Shown in pieces: positions 1 through 9,240 of a DNA stretch of 64,000 nt. The notes beneath the pieces are model-generated. The model saw only the letters and a list, made by a program, of their open reading frames with translations, was not told where the DNA came from and did not search any database. Both the position numbers and the translations under genes were made by a program. This stretch comes from Microcaldota archaeon (lineage in GTDB: Archaea; Micrarchaeota; Micrarchaeia; Micrarchaeales; Micrarchaeaceae), in the NCBI GenBank assembly GCA_021799475.1, contig JAJZAJ010000002.1, positions 146,855 through 210,854 of the forward strand, given 5' to 3'. Within the stretch, counting starts at the first letter, position 1; every line of letters starts with the position of its first letter.

Positions 1-995
1 CTGCCAAGCCTCCTCTCGGGGTTTATCTCTGCGCCAAGCACTCCCTGAAAGCCTTTTAGCCCGAAGCCTATCACAACTCCCTGTTTGTCAAGCTGTGACT
101 TGATTATCTTGCCCGTATGGAGTTTAAAGATTTCTGTAAGGACTGCCGCGCTGCTGACCGATGCGTTCCTTCTTTTCAGCTCGTCCCTTATCCCGAGCAG
201 TTTCTGCTGCCTTATAACTTCATTTTCTATGAATTTGTCAAGCGTGTCCAGCTCCTGCAATCCCTTTATCTCCACCCTCGCCCCTCCCTTTATCGATATG
301 TTGACATCCTGCCTTATTGATCCTATCCCCCTTTGCACCTTTCCAGAAACCCTTAACATTGTTCCAATATGAAGGGCAACCTTCTTTGCAATCTCTGGGG
401 TTGGTATATATGGATCAGTGTCTATCTCGACAAGAGGTATGCCTAACCTGCTTATATCATATGTTATTTCATTGCCAGAATTCGATATAATCCCTGATGA
501 TTCTTCCTCAAGAAATATTGTTGGGATGTTTATTACATGGCTATCAACCTTGATCCTACCATCTACCGCAATCAGGGATGTTCTTTGGAAGGCGCTGGGA
601 TCGCTGCCGTCGACTACCTCTTTCCTCATTGGCTGTATCTCGTTGATCGGCCTCATACCCATCGCTTCAGCAAACGATAGCGCAAGCTGCAGCGCTTCTC
701 TGTTCATTTCGTGTGGTGGCTCCTCGTCAAGCTCAACAAGGCACGCATTCTTATTTACTACATTATAAACGAATTTCCTGCTCTTTGACCCCTCGAACTG
801 TGCTGACGGATCTATCTGTCCAAGCTCCCCCGCCACTGCTCTCTGATATCTTGATACTTTTGCGTTGATTTTTTCCGCTTCTGTGACGTTTGCGGGGCAG
901 GAACAGAATAGTTTTGTATCGGTAGCGAGCCTCTGGTGTATTTCCAGGCCGCACATGAAACCTATTTCCTTGTACTTGTTCTCCGGATCAGCCAT
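1..995 (-). CDS. gatE: Glu-tRNA(Gln) amidotransferase subunit E (3' end outside window)
   Basis: Minus-strand reading from ATG at 995 gives MADPENKYKEIGFMCGLEIHQRLATDTKLFCSCPANV..., with the GatB/GatE GLEIHxQL-type start; next to gatD; frame open to the window edge. Confidence 0.9.
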   Translation of the reverse strand, partial: MADPENKYKEIGFMCGLEIHQRLATDTKLFCSCPANVTEAEKINAKVSRYQRAVAGELGQIDPSAQFEGSKSRKFVYNVVNKNACLVELDEEPPHEMNREALQLALSFAEAMGMRPINEIQPMRKEVVDGSDPSAFQRTSLIAVDGRIKVDSHVINIPTIFLEEESSGIISNSGNEITYDISRLGIPLVEIDTDPYIPTPEIAKKVALHIGTMLRVSGKVQRGIGSIRQDVNISIKGGARVEIKGLQELDTLDKFIENEVIRQQKLLGIRDELKRRNASVSSAAVLTEIFKLHTGKIIKSQLDKQGVVIGFGLKGFQGVLGAEINPERRLG

Positions 996-1010
996 ATTCC
1001 AGCACCAAAA

Positions 1011-2333
1011 TCAGTCGAAGTTCTCCTCATACTCTATCCTCGGTGTTATCTCCCCGGCAAGATCCTTCGGGAGCAGCTCTTTTGCCTGTTCCGGTTTATT
1101 TGCAAGAAGCCATCCGAGTTTTATGTATGCCGTCTCAGGCAGCATATCCTCACAATAAACCACACCTGCTCTGGATATCATTCTAGCAGGCTCGTATACG
1201 TTGGCATTGACCCTTCCGTTTATGCACTGGGTTGTCATTCCAACGATTACACCTTTATCGACCGCTTTCTTTACCCCTGGAAGCCATGATATCCCGGAAG
1301 TTGGGAAATGCCCAAGCCCCGTACCCTCTATTATTATACCTTTATACTTATTTTTCACATAGTAGTCGATTATCTCTGGGTCAGAGTTAGGGTATGCCTT
1401 GATCAGCGCGACTTTTGGTTCAAATTTTGTAGCGAGTTCCGGTTCCGATTTACCTTTACCATTTCTTTTTCTGTAGTTGCCTATATACTGGATATCACCT
1501 TTCATATTCACTGTCGCTATCGGCGACGAATTGATTGACCTGAAGGCATCCCTCCTGGATGAATGCATCTTCCTTGCCTTTGTCCCTCGGAGAAATGCAC
1601 ATTTATCATCTGAACTCTTTGCATGCATGCATATGCCAACTTCTGCAATGTCAGACTTCGCTGCAAGATGCACTGCACAAATGAGGTTCATGAATGCATC
1701 GCTCGATCCCCTATCGCTGCTCCGTTGCGCCCCGGTAAGCACCACTGGTGCATTGAGGTTCTGCAGCATGAAACTTAGCGCGGCACCGGTATAATGCATT
1801 GTATCTGTTCCGTGCGTTATGACTACACCATTGGCACCTTCTTTCAAGGAGTTTGCTGTCTCAACTGCAATCTTCTGCCATTCTTTGACTGTCATGTTGT
1901 CACTCCATATGTTGAAAATGTGTTTCAGCGTGATGTTAGCTATTTCGGCAAGTTCCGGGATATAATATAGGAGTTCGCCCGGTTTGAGTTTTGCTTCTAC
2001 CCCTCCGGTTCGGTATCCTACCTTGCTTCCTATAGTACCACCTGTCCACAGTATAGTAACGTCAGGAAGTAACGGATTCCTCTTCAGCTCTTTCTCGAAT
2101 ATCTCGCTGCTATGTTTGCCTGATGCGATCTTCTCCACTTTCACATCCTTTCCGTAAAGTATTCCTGCGTTATACCCGCTCTTGAGCTTCAGTACTATGA
2201 TATTATCATCGCCGCTTCCGGTTTTTGGCATAATCTCTCCCTCAAATTTCCCTGTGCTAGAGCTAATGCTCACTATATCGCCTATTTCTATACCTTGTTT
2301 CTTGAACAACGCCAGTACTTCCTCCGAATACAT
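1011..2333 (-). CDS. gatD: Glu-tRNA(Gln) amidotransferase subunit D (asparaginase-like)
   Basis: TILWTGGTIGSKVGYRTGGV and VVITHGTDTMHYTGAALSFML asparaginase motifs; likely ATG at 2333 (MYSEEVLALF) inside the longer ORF 1011..2495. Confidence 0.93.
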   Translation of the reverse strand: MYSEEVLALFKKQGIEIGDIVSISSSTGKFEGEIMPKTGSGDDNIIVLKLKSGYNAGILYGKDVKVEKIASGKHSSEIFEKELKRNPLLPDVTILWTGGTIGSKVGYRTGGVEAKLKPGELLYYIPELAEIANITLKHIFNIWSDNMTVKEWQKIAVETANSLKEGANGVVITHGTDTMHYTGAALSFMLQNLNAPVVLTGAQRSSDRGSSDAFMNLICAVHLAAKSDIAEVGICMHAKSSDDKCAFLRGTKARKMHSSRRDAFRSINSSPIATVNMKGDIQYIGNYRKRNGKGKSEPELATKFEPKVALIKAYPNSDPEIIDYYVKNKYKGIIIEGTGLGHFPTSGISWLPGVKKAVDKGVIVGMTTQCINGRVNANVYEPARMISRAGVVYCEDMLPETAYIKLGWLLANKPEQAKELLPKDLAGEITPRIEYEENFD

Positions 2334-2609
2334 TACAACCCCTTGCGATGCTGCATTCCTCTGCCTTAGATGTGTAGGCTTGGAATCAGTATATGTTATA
2401 ACAAATAACAACCTAGTAATAAAAGCTATTCCCTCAACTCGGAGTCGCTGCTTTCTGCAACTGCAGCGTGATTCCCATTGGATGCGGGCATCCATAGGTT
2501 TTTATATGTGCCTGCATTATAATCTAACGGAAGCAGCTGTGCATTCCTCTTGCCGGAGAAAGCTATTTATGCATTTATCGGCAAAGGAAACAACCGCTAA
2601 GGAATTATC

Positions 2610-2846
2610 ATGCCATTGCTTATATGCGAGAGGTGCAGGCAGGAGTCACATATGGTCGAGCAGTGCAACTATTGCGGTAAAAAGATAGACAATAGATGCA
2701 TGAAAAGCTCAAGGCGCATAAGGAAGACCATAAGGCTTGTCATCTGCAAGAGCTGCTGGTCCAATATGAAAAAGAGGAGCGCTTTTAAGAATAACAGGAA
2801 TCTCATTCTGGAAGAGCAGACGGCAAAAATAACGCAAAAGGCATAA
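2610..2846 (+). CDS. Small zinc-ribbon protein
   Basis: 78 aa with CxxC...CxxC...CxxC pattern (ICERC, CNYCGKK, CKSC). Confidence 0.6.
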   Translation: MPLLICERCRQESHMVEQCNYCGKKIDNRCMKSSRRIRKTIRLVICKSCWSNMKKRSAFKNNRNLILEEQTAKITQKA

Positions 2847-2868
2847 TTGCCTGCGTTTATCGCGCTTA

Positions 2869-5800
2869 TCACAGTTTCTTTATCCCTATATTGAACATGT
2901 CCCCCAACACATCCCAGTCCTTGTAGTTGAAGCCGGGCGTATTCCTGGACTGCCTGCTGAGCATTATGTTTTTCGCTTTTACCAGCTTACCTAGTTCCTT
3001 TTCATGCCTCTTCATTATATCAAGCATCCCTTCACTGGCATTTATTTCTACCGCTATATGGTCGAGTTTTGTCAGTTTCGTGTCTTTCCTCATCATTTGT
3101 ATCCTTCTGATAACTTCCCTTAGCATAGTCTCTTCCTTTAACTCTGTGCTTATTTCCTTGTCTACAAAAGCCTTGCCATACCTGAAGAGCACTGCCTCGC
3201 CCTTCTCGACAGCCTGCACGATGGTGAAATGCTCCGGTTTAAGCAGAACTGTGCCTTTTATCGTATGCAGTTCATAGTATCCCTGCCTTGCTACAGAGGA
3301 TTTAAGTTCTTCCGCATTGACTTCTTTCATGGCCTCTGAGACTGCGGAGGCCTTTTCCTTGAAATCTGGACCCAGCCGTGCGAACAGTGGTTTTATCTCC
3401 TCCCTGACACCCCCCACCCTCTTAAGCAGAAGTTTTTTCGCGTTTACCGAGTTCTCTACTATAAGCGACAGTCTTTCCAGTGTCGAGAATGACCTATCGT
3501 CAGTAACCTCTAAAGTGGCGCTGGCTACCGGCCATCTGAGCGATAATCCGGCCTTTTCCCTGCTGTTTAGCAGTGCTGTTATCGACTCCTTTACTATTGC
3601 CATGTCGCTCTCGAGTTCTTTGTCTACCATGTGTTTGGCAGATCTCGGCCAGTCATCCAAAAGAACGCTATCTTTTTCCTGGAACATATCAATATAGATA
3701 TGCTCGCTAGTGAAAGGGGTCACTATAGACATCAGTATTATAAAATTTTTTAATATGTAACCAATAAGGTTAGCAAGCCTTTTCAATTCAGCCTTGCTGG
3801 CCTCTGACACTCTTTGTTTTGCCAGTTTGATGTAAAACCTGCTGAAATCCTCGACCATAAAATCGCGCATTGACACGACAGCTTCATCTATATTATAGCT
3901 ATCCATCTTCTCGTTTACAGTCATAATCAGAGTGTTGAGCCTTGACAGTATCCATCGGTCTTCGCTGTGCAGCCTTGTTGTTGATGGCCTCCGTACATGC
4001 TTCGTATCTAATCCAGAAAGCATGGAGAGCTCTTTTGCCAGTTCGGCAATATTGTACAGCATTATCACGTGGTTGTTCGCTTCTTTCAGCTCGTCCTTCC
4101 TCAGTTTAAGGTCCATATATCTGGGTTTGCTTGCACAAAACAGCCTCCATCCGTCAACCGATGATATTCCCATAAGATCCTGAGGGCTCACAGCATTGCC
4201 ATGGCTTCTGTGCATCTCCTCTCCGAACTCATCCTTCATCATTCCTCCCATGAGAACCCTTTTGAATGGTGTTTTTCCATGAGCTATGACGCCAGTCCTA
4301 AGAAGAGTGGCAAACCATCCTCTTATCTGGTCGAGGCTCTCTGTTATGCAGTCTGCAGGATACAGCTCTGCAAATTCTTCATCGGTGAGGCTTGCAGTAT
4401 GTGCAATTCCGGATTCGTACCAGACATCTATCGTGTCTGGCACCCTTTTCATTGTTCCGCCGCACTTCCTGCAGCTAAACGAAATTCCATCTATATGCGG
4501 TTTATGCAGATCCATGTCCTTCGGCTCATGTGCAAGGCCCGCTCTTTCGACAAGTTCCTTCACGGAACCCATCACTTCAATCTCCTTGCAGCCTGCACAT
4601 ACCCATATAGGTATAGGAGCACCCCAGAATCGCTGCCTTGATATGCACCAGTCAGGTGAGCTTTCGACCGCATCGGCAAACCACTTTTGTCCGAAATCCG
4701 GGTGCCATTCTATTTTTTCATTCTGGCTAAGCATCTTCTTCTTTATCCTTGAAATCTTGACAAACCACTGCTCCGTTGCCCTGTAGATGAGCTTACTATG
4801 GCATCTCCAGCAGTGAGGATATGTATGTGTAATGCTGCCGGAATGGAGCAGGTCTCCGCTTGCCTTAAGGTCAGATATTACGACTTCGTTCGCCTCCTTC
4901 GGCACCATGAGTCCCTTGTAATCTCCAGCTTCTTCCGTATACCTTCCCTCCTTATCTATCGGGGAGAATACCGCAATTTTATTTTTCTTTGCTAGGATAT
5001 AATCCTCTGGTCCGTGCCCCGGTGCCACATGGAGAAGACCGGTTCCATCAGTAACCGTGACAAATTGTTCGCCCAGAATCACCTTGTGGTATTTACTGAA
5101 CTTCTTTTGTATCGCGACTTTGTGTTCCAATGGGCTTGAGTAGGTTGTCCCTTCCAGCTCCGATCCCATTATCTTATCATTTACAACGTTTCCTTTTCCA
5201 ACAGCCTGCATGAATGGAGCAAGCCTCCCTTTAGCAACTACGTAATTAGTACCATTTATCCCAACAACCACGTATTCGACATTTGGATTTACCGCTATTG
5301 ACATATTTGCTGGCAGCGTCCATGGCGTAGTTGTCCATATGACTAGATAGGTATTGCTCGGTAATTTGGCTTTAGGAGAACTCTTTATTTTATATCTAAC
5401 GAATATCGAATTGTCGCTCTCGTCCTTGTACTCCACCTCTGGGCCTTGCGCTGATAGTACGGTGCCGCAGCGCGGGCAATATGCCATGGGCTTTAAATCC
5501 TTGTAGAGCAGTCCTTTGTCATACATCGTTTTGAATATCCCCCAGCCCTTGCTTATGTATTGACTTCGATACGGCACATAATAAGTTTCGAGATCCATAG
5601 TTACTCCGAAACGCTTGAGCAGTTCGACAGATTCAGGCATCTCCTTGTCGACATAATCCTTGCAGGCTTTCACAAATGCGGCAATCCCTACTTTTTTCTC
5701 TATATCGTCTTTAGACGCAAGATTCAGGCTTCTCTCTATTTTGTTCTCTATCGGCAATCCATGAACGTCAAAACCGCCTCTGTCGTGCACATGATAACCG

Positions 5801-6000
5801 GAGAACCTCCTGTACTTGGTTATTGCATCCTTTATCGTATATACCCATAGATGATGGGTTGCCAGCCCATATGCGTTTGGCGGTCCATCAAGGAAATAAA
5901 ACTTCTTCTTGCCCATATTCCTGTCCTTGATCTTTTTGTAGATGTCATGCTCCTTCCAGTAGCCTAACACTTTCTCCTCTCTCTCGTTAAGATTGATCAT
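2869..6000 (-). CDS. ileS: Isoleucyl-tRNA synthetase (divergent signature motifs)
   Basis: 1043 aa; WCISRQRFWGAPIPIW, DQIRGWFATLL, class I editing-domain features (TTTPWTLPAN, GTGLLHVAPGHGPEDY). Confidence 0.93.
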   Translation of the reverse strand: MINLNEREEKVLGYWKEHDIYKKIKDRNMGKKKFYFLDGPPNAYGLATHHLWVYTIKDAITKYRRFSGYHVHDRGGFDVHGLPIENKIERSLNLASKDDIEKKVGIAAFVKACKDYVDKEMPESVELLKRFGVTMDLETYYVPYRSQYISKGWGIFKTMYDKGLLYKDLKPMAYCPRCGTVLSAQGPEVEYKDESDNSIFVRYKIKSSPKAKLPSNTYLVIWTTTPWTLPANMSIAVNPNVEYVVVGINGTNYVVAKGRLAPFMQAVGKGNVVNDKIMGSELEGTTYSSPLEHKVAIQKKFSKYHKVILGEQFVTVTDGTGLLHVAPGHGPEDYILAKKNKIAVFSPIDKEGRYTEEAGDYKGLMVPKEANEVVISDLKASGDLLHSGSITHTYPHCWRCHSKLIYRATEQWFVKISRIKKKMLSQNEKIEWHPDFGQKWFADAVESSPDWCISRQRFWGAPIPIWVCAGCKEIEVMGSVKELVERAGLAHEPKDMDLHKPHIDGISFSCRKCGGTMKRVPDTIDVWYESGIAHTASLTDEEFAELYPADCITESLDQIRGWFATLLRTGVIAHGKTPFKRVLMGGMMKDEFGEEMHRSHGNAVSPQDLMGISSVDGWRLFCASKPRYMDLKLRKDELKEANNHVIMLYNIAELAKELSMLSGLDTKHVRRPSTTRLHSEDRWILSRLNTLIMTVNEKMDSYNIDEAVVSMRDFMVEDFSRFYIKLAKQRVSEASKAELKRLANLIGYILKNFIILMSIVTPFTSEHIYIDMFQEKDSVLLDDWPRSAKHMVDKELESDMAIVKESITALLNSREKAGLSLRWPVASATLEVTDDRSFSTLERLSLIVENSVNAKKLLLKRVGGVREEIKPLFARLGPDFKEKASAVSEAMKEVNAEELKSSVARQGYYELHTIKGTVLLKPEHFTIVQAVEKGEAVLFRYGKAFVDKEISTELKEETMLREVIRRIQMMRKDTKLTKLDHIAVEINASEGMLDIMKRHEKELGKLVKAKNIMLSRQSRNTPGFNYKDWDVLGDMFNIGIKKL

Positions 6001-6180
6001 GATATCAGCAGAACCGAGACAAACCTGAATTAGAGATAGTTACCTTCAAGGATTTAAATCCTTTTGTCCCTGTACCTCTTCTCAATTAGATCGCTGATTT
6101 TGGGACATGCTGTTATTTATTGCAAAGCAGAAGCAAAGTGAACATATTTATCTTTAAAATGCACAATATTTCCGACCAGC

Positions 6181-6765
6181 ATGTTTGGACTTTCGAAAAA
6201 AGATAACTACAGTTATAGCGGAGATGGCTGCTACAAATATATCGAACCTTTAATCAAAAATAGCCATGGGGAATTGAAGATAATATCGCCTTTTATAAGC
6301 GATGGTTATGCAAAAATGCTGATAAATGCATCGAGGAAAAGAAAAGTGTATGTTATAACCTCTGGAAGCACCGGAATTGAAGATAAAAAGACATTAAAGG
6401 AGCTCACTGAAAACAGGAAGAGATACAATATATTACCGCTATTCTACGCTTCTCTTGCTGCATTTGTGCTTTACTCTTTTCAAGAGTACCTTTATTTTGC
6501 GGCTGCCTGCGCGCTTATCGCTGGGATAATCTTCGTTACATACACACTCAATAAAAAGAGGCTTTCAAATTTGAAAGTCAAGGTCGTGACAAATAAATTT
6601 ATACACGAAAAAATGTATATTACTAGAGAGACGGCAATTACAGGGAGCGCTAACCTGACATTTTCCGGAATGCATAGGAATATAGAGCACATAGATGTAA
6701 TAAAAGATGTCTCGAAAATATCAGAGATGTCGAAACACTTCGACTACTTATGGTCGAGATATTAG
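6181..6765 (+). CDS. Membrane-associated phospholipase D-like domain protein
   Basis: IHEKMYITRETAITGSANLTFSGMHRNIEH resembles one HxK PLD motif; hydrophobic hairpin in the middle. Confidence 0.6.
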   Translation: MFGLSKKDNYSYSGDGCYKYIEPLIKNSHGELKIISPFISDGYAKMLINASRKRKVYVITSGSTGIEDKKTLKELTENRKRYNILPLFYASLAAFVLYSFQEYLYFAAACALIAGIIFVTYTLNKKRLSNLKVKVVTNKFIHEKMYITRETAITGSANLTFSGMHRNIEHIDVIKDVSKISEMSKHFDYLWSRY

Positions 6766-6780
6766 ATATTAGATGATATT

Positions 6781-7686
6781 ATGCATGATGTAATAGTGGC
6801 AGTACCAAATGATCCTGCACTTGCATCGTTTATAGGTAAGAAAGGCGCTATCAACAGCATAACATTCTATTATAGGAAGTCGGATGTGATTATAACGGCG
6901 CTTGCACCGACTGATGTCGAGGATAAATTCTATGCAATGGCACAGTCAATGCTCATGGCTGACATCATAGTGATAAGCACTAGGAATATTGACAGCAGTT
7001 TCGGCGAGGCGTTGGTTGCTGCGGCACTTCTGAACAAGAAGACCCTCTTTACCAATGATAATGATATTTTGCAGTATATTGCCAGATCAGGATTGAATGG
7101 CTATGATATTGTAGATAGATCAGTTCTGCTTGACAATATAGAGAGATTTGCAAAAGCAATGACACGCAGCATCGAAGTAAATGCCAGAGTTGACATAGAC
7201 AAAGCCTTTCCAGTAAAAGGCATAGGCACGGTGCTCCTCGGGGTGGTCACAAAAGGAGCTATAAAAAAACATGATAAACTTTATCACAATTCTGGAAAGT
7301 TAGTTGAAATCAGATCTATACAGAGTCATGATGAAGATATTGAAGAGGCATATTCTGGAACTAGGGTAGGTCTTGCAGTAAAGGGTATCGAGGACAAAGA
7401 AGTGGAAAAGGGAGCTGTTCTGTCAACGGTCCGTATTCCCCCTGCAAATACTGTTGCTGTCGATATGGAATTTAGTAATATGGTAAAAAAGCCCGACAGC
7501 CAGTTTGACGCGCTTTTCGTCTCTGGATTCTCATCATCAAACGCAAAGGTAACACAAACCGAAAATAGGTTTATGATAACTTTCGAAAAAGCCCTTGTAA
7601 TAGAAAAGGGAGATATTTTTTTGCTTGTCGGAAAAACCAAACCAAGAGTATTTGCCAGAGGCAAAGTCACTTCAGTACAGCAGTAA
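6781..7686 (+). CDS. EF-Tu/SelB-like translation-factor paralog without recognisable GTP-binding motifs
   Basis: EF-Tu domain II-like segment (FPVKGIGTVLLGVVTKGAIKKHDKL...EEAYSGTRVGLAVKGIEDKEVEKGAVLS); no GxxxxGK[ST] or NKxD found. Confidence 0.6.
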   Translation: MHDVIVAVPNDPALASFIGKKGAINSITFYYRKSDVIITALAPTDVEDKFYAMAQSMLMADIIVISTRNIDSSFGEALVAAALLNKKTLFTNDNDILQYIARSGLNGYDIVDRSVLLDNIERFAKAMTRSIEVNARVDIDKAFPVKGIGTVLLGVVTKGAIKKHDKLYHNSGKLVEIRSIQSHDEDIEEAYSGTRVGLAVKGIEDKEVEKGAVLSTVRIPPANTVAVDMEFSNMVKKPDSQFDALFVSGFSSSNAKVTQTENRFMITFEKALVIEKGDIFLLVGKTKPRVFARGKVTSVQQ

Positions 7687-7774
7687 CCGATTTCTTCAAT
7701 TTGCTAATAAGATGCTAGTATCTTGTATTATGGTTTAAATATTTAAACAACCGTAATTATAATGGGTGGAAAAG

Positions 7775-8047
7775 ATGGCTGGCTATGGAACGGAAATTAG
7801 GGAGAAGGAGCAGCGTGAGGAGGCCATTATAAGAAGGCGCGCATACGCTGCACTGCAGGAGATAAAGCTAGCGCGCATGCTGCAGATTGAGGGAGTAGAT
7901 GGAAACTTCGGAAGTGCCGGAGCTGCAATGAAGGCAGTAATGGCAGAGAGGCTGGCTAAGTTTGCCATAGGCACAATGAGGGTGGCAAGGAAGAAAAGAA
8001 TGAAAATTGGCGCAGCTGCAGTAGTAATTGCCGCAGAGGGCGTCTAG
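7775..8047 (+). CDS. Small Ala/Arg/Lys-rich basic protein of unknown function
   Basis: ORF with GGTGG just upstream of ATG 7775; highly charged and Ala-rich. Confidence 0.5.
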   Translation: MAGYGTEIREKEQREEAIIRRRAYAALQEIKLARMLQIEGVDGNFGSAGAAMKAVMAERLAKFAIGTMRVARKKRMKIGAAAVVIAAEGV

Positions 8048-8155
8048 ATACGATATGCATAGCGGTGCATTGCCAGAATGCCCTATATCTTCTATTATTA
8101 CAGCTAAACCGCAGATAATAATAAGCTATTCTTGTTGAAATACTATGCTATCGGC

Positions 8156-8229
8156 GCGATTGTAGTCTAGCCTGGTTAGGACTTTGCCCCTCCAAGGCAA
8201 AGACCCGGGTTCAAATCCCGGCAATCGCA
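8156..8229 (+). tRNA. tRNA-Gly(UCC)
   Basis: Acceptor GCGATTG/CAATCGC, anticodon arm TTGCC-CCTCCAA-GGCAA, T-arm CGGG-TTCAAAT-CCCG; no encoded CCA. Confidence 0.93.
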
Positions 8230-8230
8230 T

Positions 8231-8348
8231 GGCGGGGTAGCTCAGCCTGGTTAGAGCGCTAGACTCATATGCATAGCATTATGAGTAATGAGCCTTAGGG
8301 CTATGACGAGAAATCTAGAGATCGCGAGTTCAAATCTCGCCCCCGCCA
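8231..8348 (+). tRNA. Intron-containing tRNA with CAU anticodon (Met or Ile2)
   Basis: Acceptor GGCGGGG/CCCCGCC, anticodon arm CTAGA-CTCATA[intron]A-TCTAG, T-arm GCGAG-TTCAAAT-CTCGC; insertion 8270..8312 (~43 nt) at the canonical 37/38 position. Confidence 0.88.
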
Positions 8349-8475
8349 TCCCATTTTTCTGGAAGATTTCTTCGACGGCAAACCGAAACTAAGATTTCTG
8401 CTTGTCGCCGAGGGGTTCAAATCCCGCCGTTTACCGGGAGTCTATACTGATAATTCCGGCTCGTTCGCACTATTT

Positions 8476-8808
8476 TCACAGTACATATCCCCATTCTTCA
8501 AGGGCACGAAGGACATTTGCGACCCCTTCTCCTTTTTTAGTAAGCTTATACGCTATAGTATCGTACCTTACGCTTCGCATTTTTATAATGATGTTTTTGT
8601 CTATAAGGAACGTTAGAACCCTCGCGAGTTCTGTAGAACTCATTTCCGCACAGCTCTTCTTCATCTCATTAAACCTGCTCTGCCCTGCGACGAGGCAACA
8701 TAGGACCTGCATCCTCCGCTTTGAAGAGGTAATCTCTATAGCTTTTGACAAACCCGCCATATTTCTCATAGATAACACCAAAGTTACTATAATGGATTTA
8801 AACAGCAA
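8476..8808 (-). CDS. Winged-helix transcriptional regulator
   Basis: MAGLSKAIEITSSKRRMQVLCCLVAGQSRFNEM...LARVLTFLIDKNIIIKMRSVRYDTIAYKLTKKGE, a wHTH pattern. Confidence 0.65.
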   Translation of the reverse strand: MLFKSIIVTLVLSMRNMAGLSKAIEITSSKRRMQVLCCLVAGQSRFNEMKKSCAEMSSTELARVLTFLIDKNIIIKMRSVRYDTIAYKLTKKGEGVANVLRALEEWGYVL

Positions 8809-8832
8809 CTACTTTATACCTCAGTGATTCAC

Positions 8833-8943
8833 ATGGTCAAAAAGATTTTCGAATGTCAGAATTGCAGTGCGATACAGGAGAAAAATAGGCTAATGACGCC
8901 GATGCATTGTGGCATGCCGATGAGGAGAAAGGATGGTGCTTGA
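8833..8943 (+). CDS. 36-aa zinc-ribbon microprotein
   Basis: MVKKIFECQNCSAIQEKNRLMTPMHCGMPMRRKDGA*, with C-x2-C and H-C ligands; read directly, not in the ORF track. Confidence 0.5.
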   Translation: MVKKIFECQNCSAIQEKNRLMTPMHCGMPMRRKDGA

Positions 8944-8957
8944 TTAGGGGTGTATAT

Positions 8958-9224
8958 ATGGCAAATGACTTGATAGAGTTTTATGGAAGGGAATGCCCGC
9001 ACTGCCACAGGATGGATCCTTTAGTTGTAAAGCTTGAAAAGGAAGAGAAGGTGAAGGTTGAAAAGATAGAGGTATGGCACGACGAGAAGAACGCTGCCTT
9101 ATTCCAGAAAACCGACCAGGGAAAGTGCGGCGGAGTGCCGTTTTTCTTTAACAGGAAAACGCAGCAGTTCATCTGTGGGGAAACCGATTACAGAGGCTTG
9201 AAGGCGTGGGCTACTGGCAAGTAA
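8958..9224 (+). CDS. Thioredoxin/glutaredoxin-like protein
   Basis: LIEFYGRECPHCHRMDPLV (CxxC) and GVPFFF cis-Pro motif. Confidence 0.75.
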   Translation: MANDLIEFYGRECPHCHRMDPLVVKLEKEEKVKVEKIEVWHDEKNAALFQKTDQGKCGGVPFFFNRKTQQFICGETDYRGLKAWATGK

Positions 9225-9240
9225 AAAAGACGGTGCGCTT

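Noticed and set aside
8370-8440. gaggggttcaaatcccgccgtttacc looks like another tRNA T-arm
   Set aside because: Only three T-stem pairs form and no acceptor, D or anticodon arm can be assembled upstream; at most a tRNA remnant.
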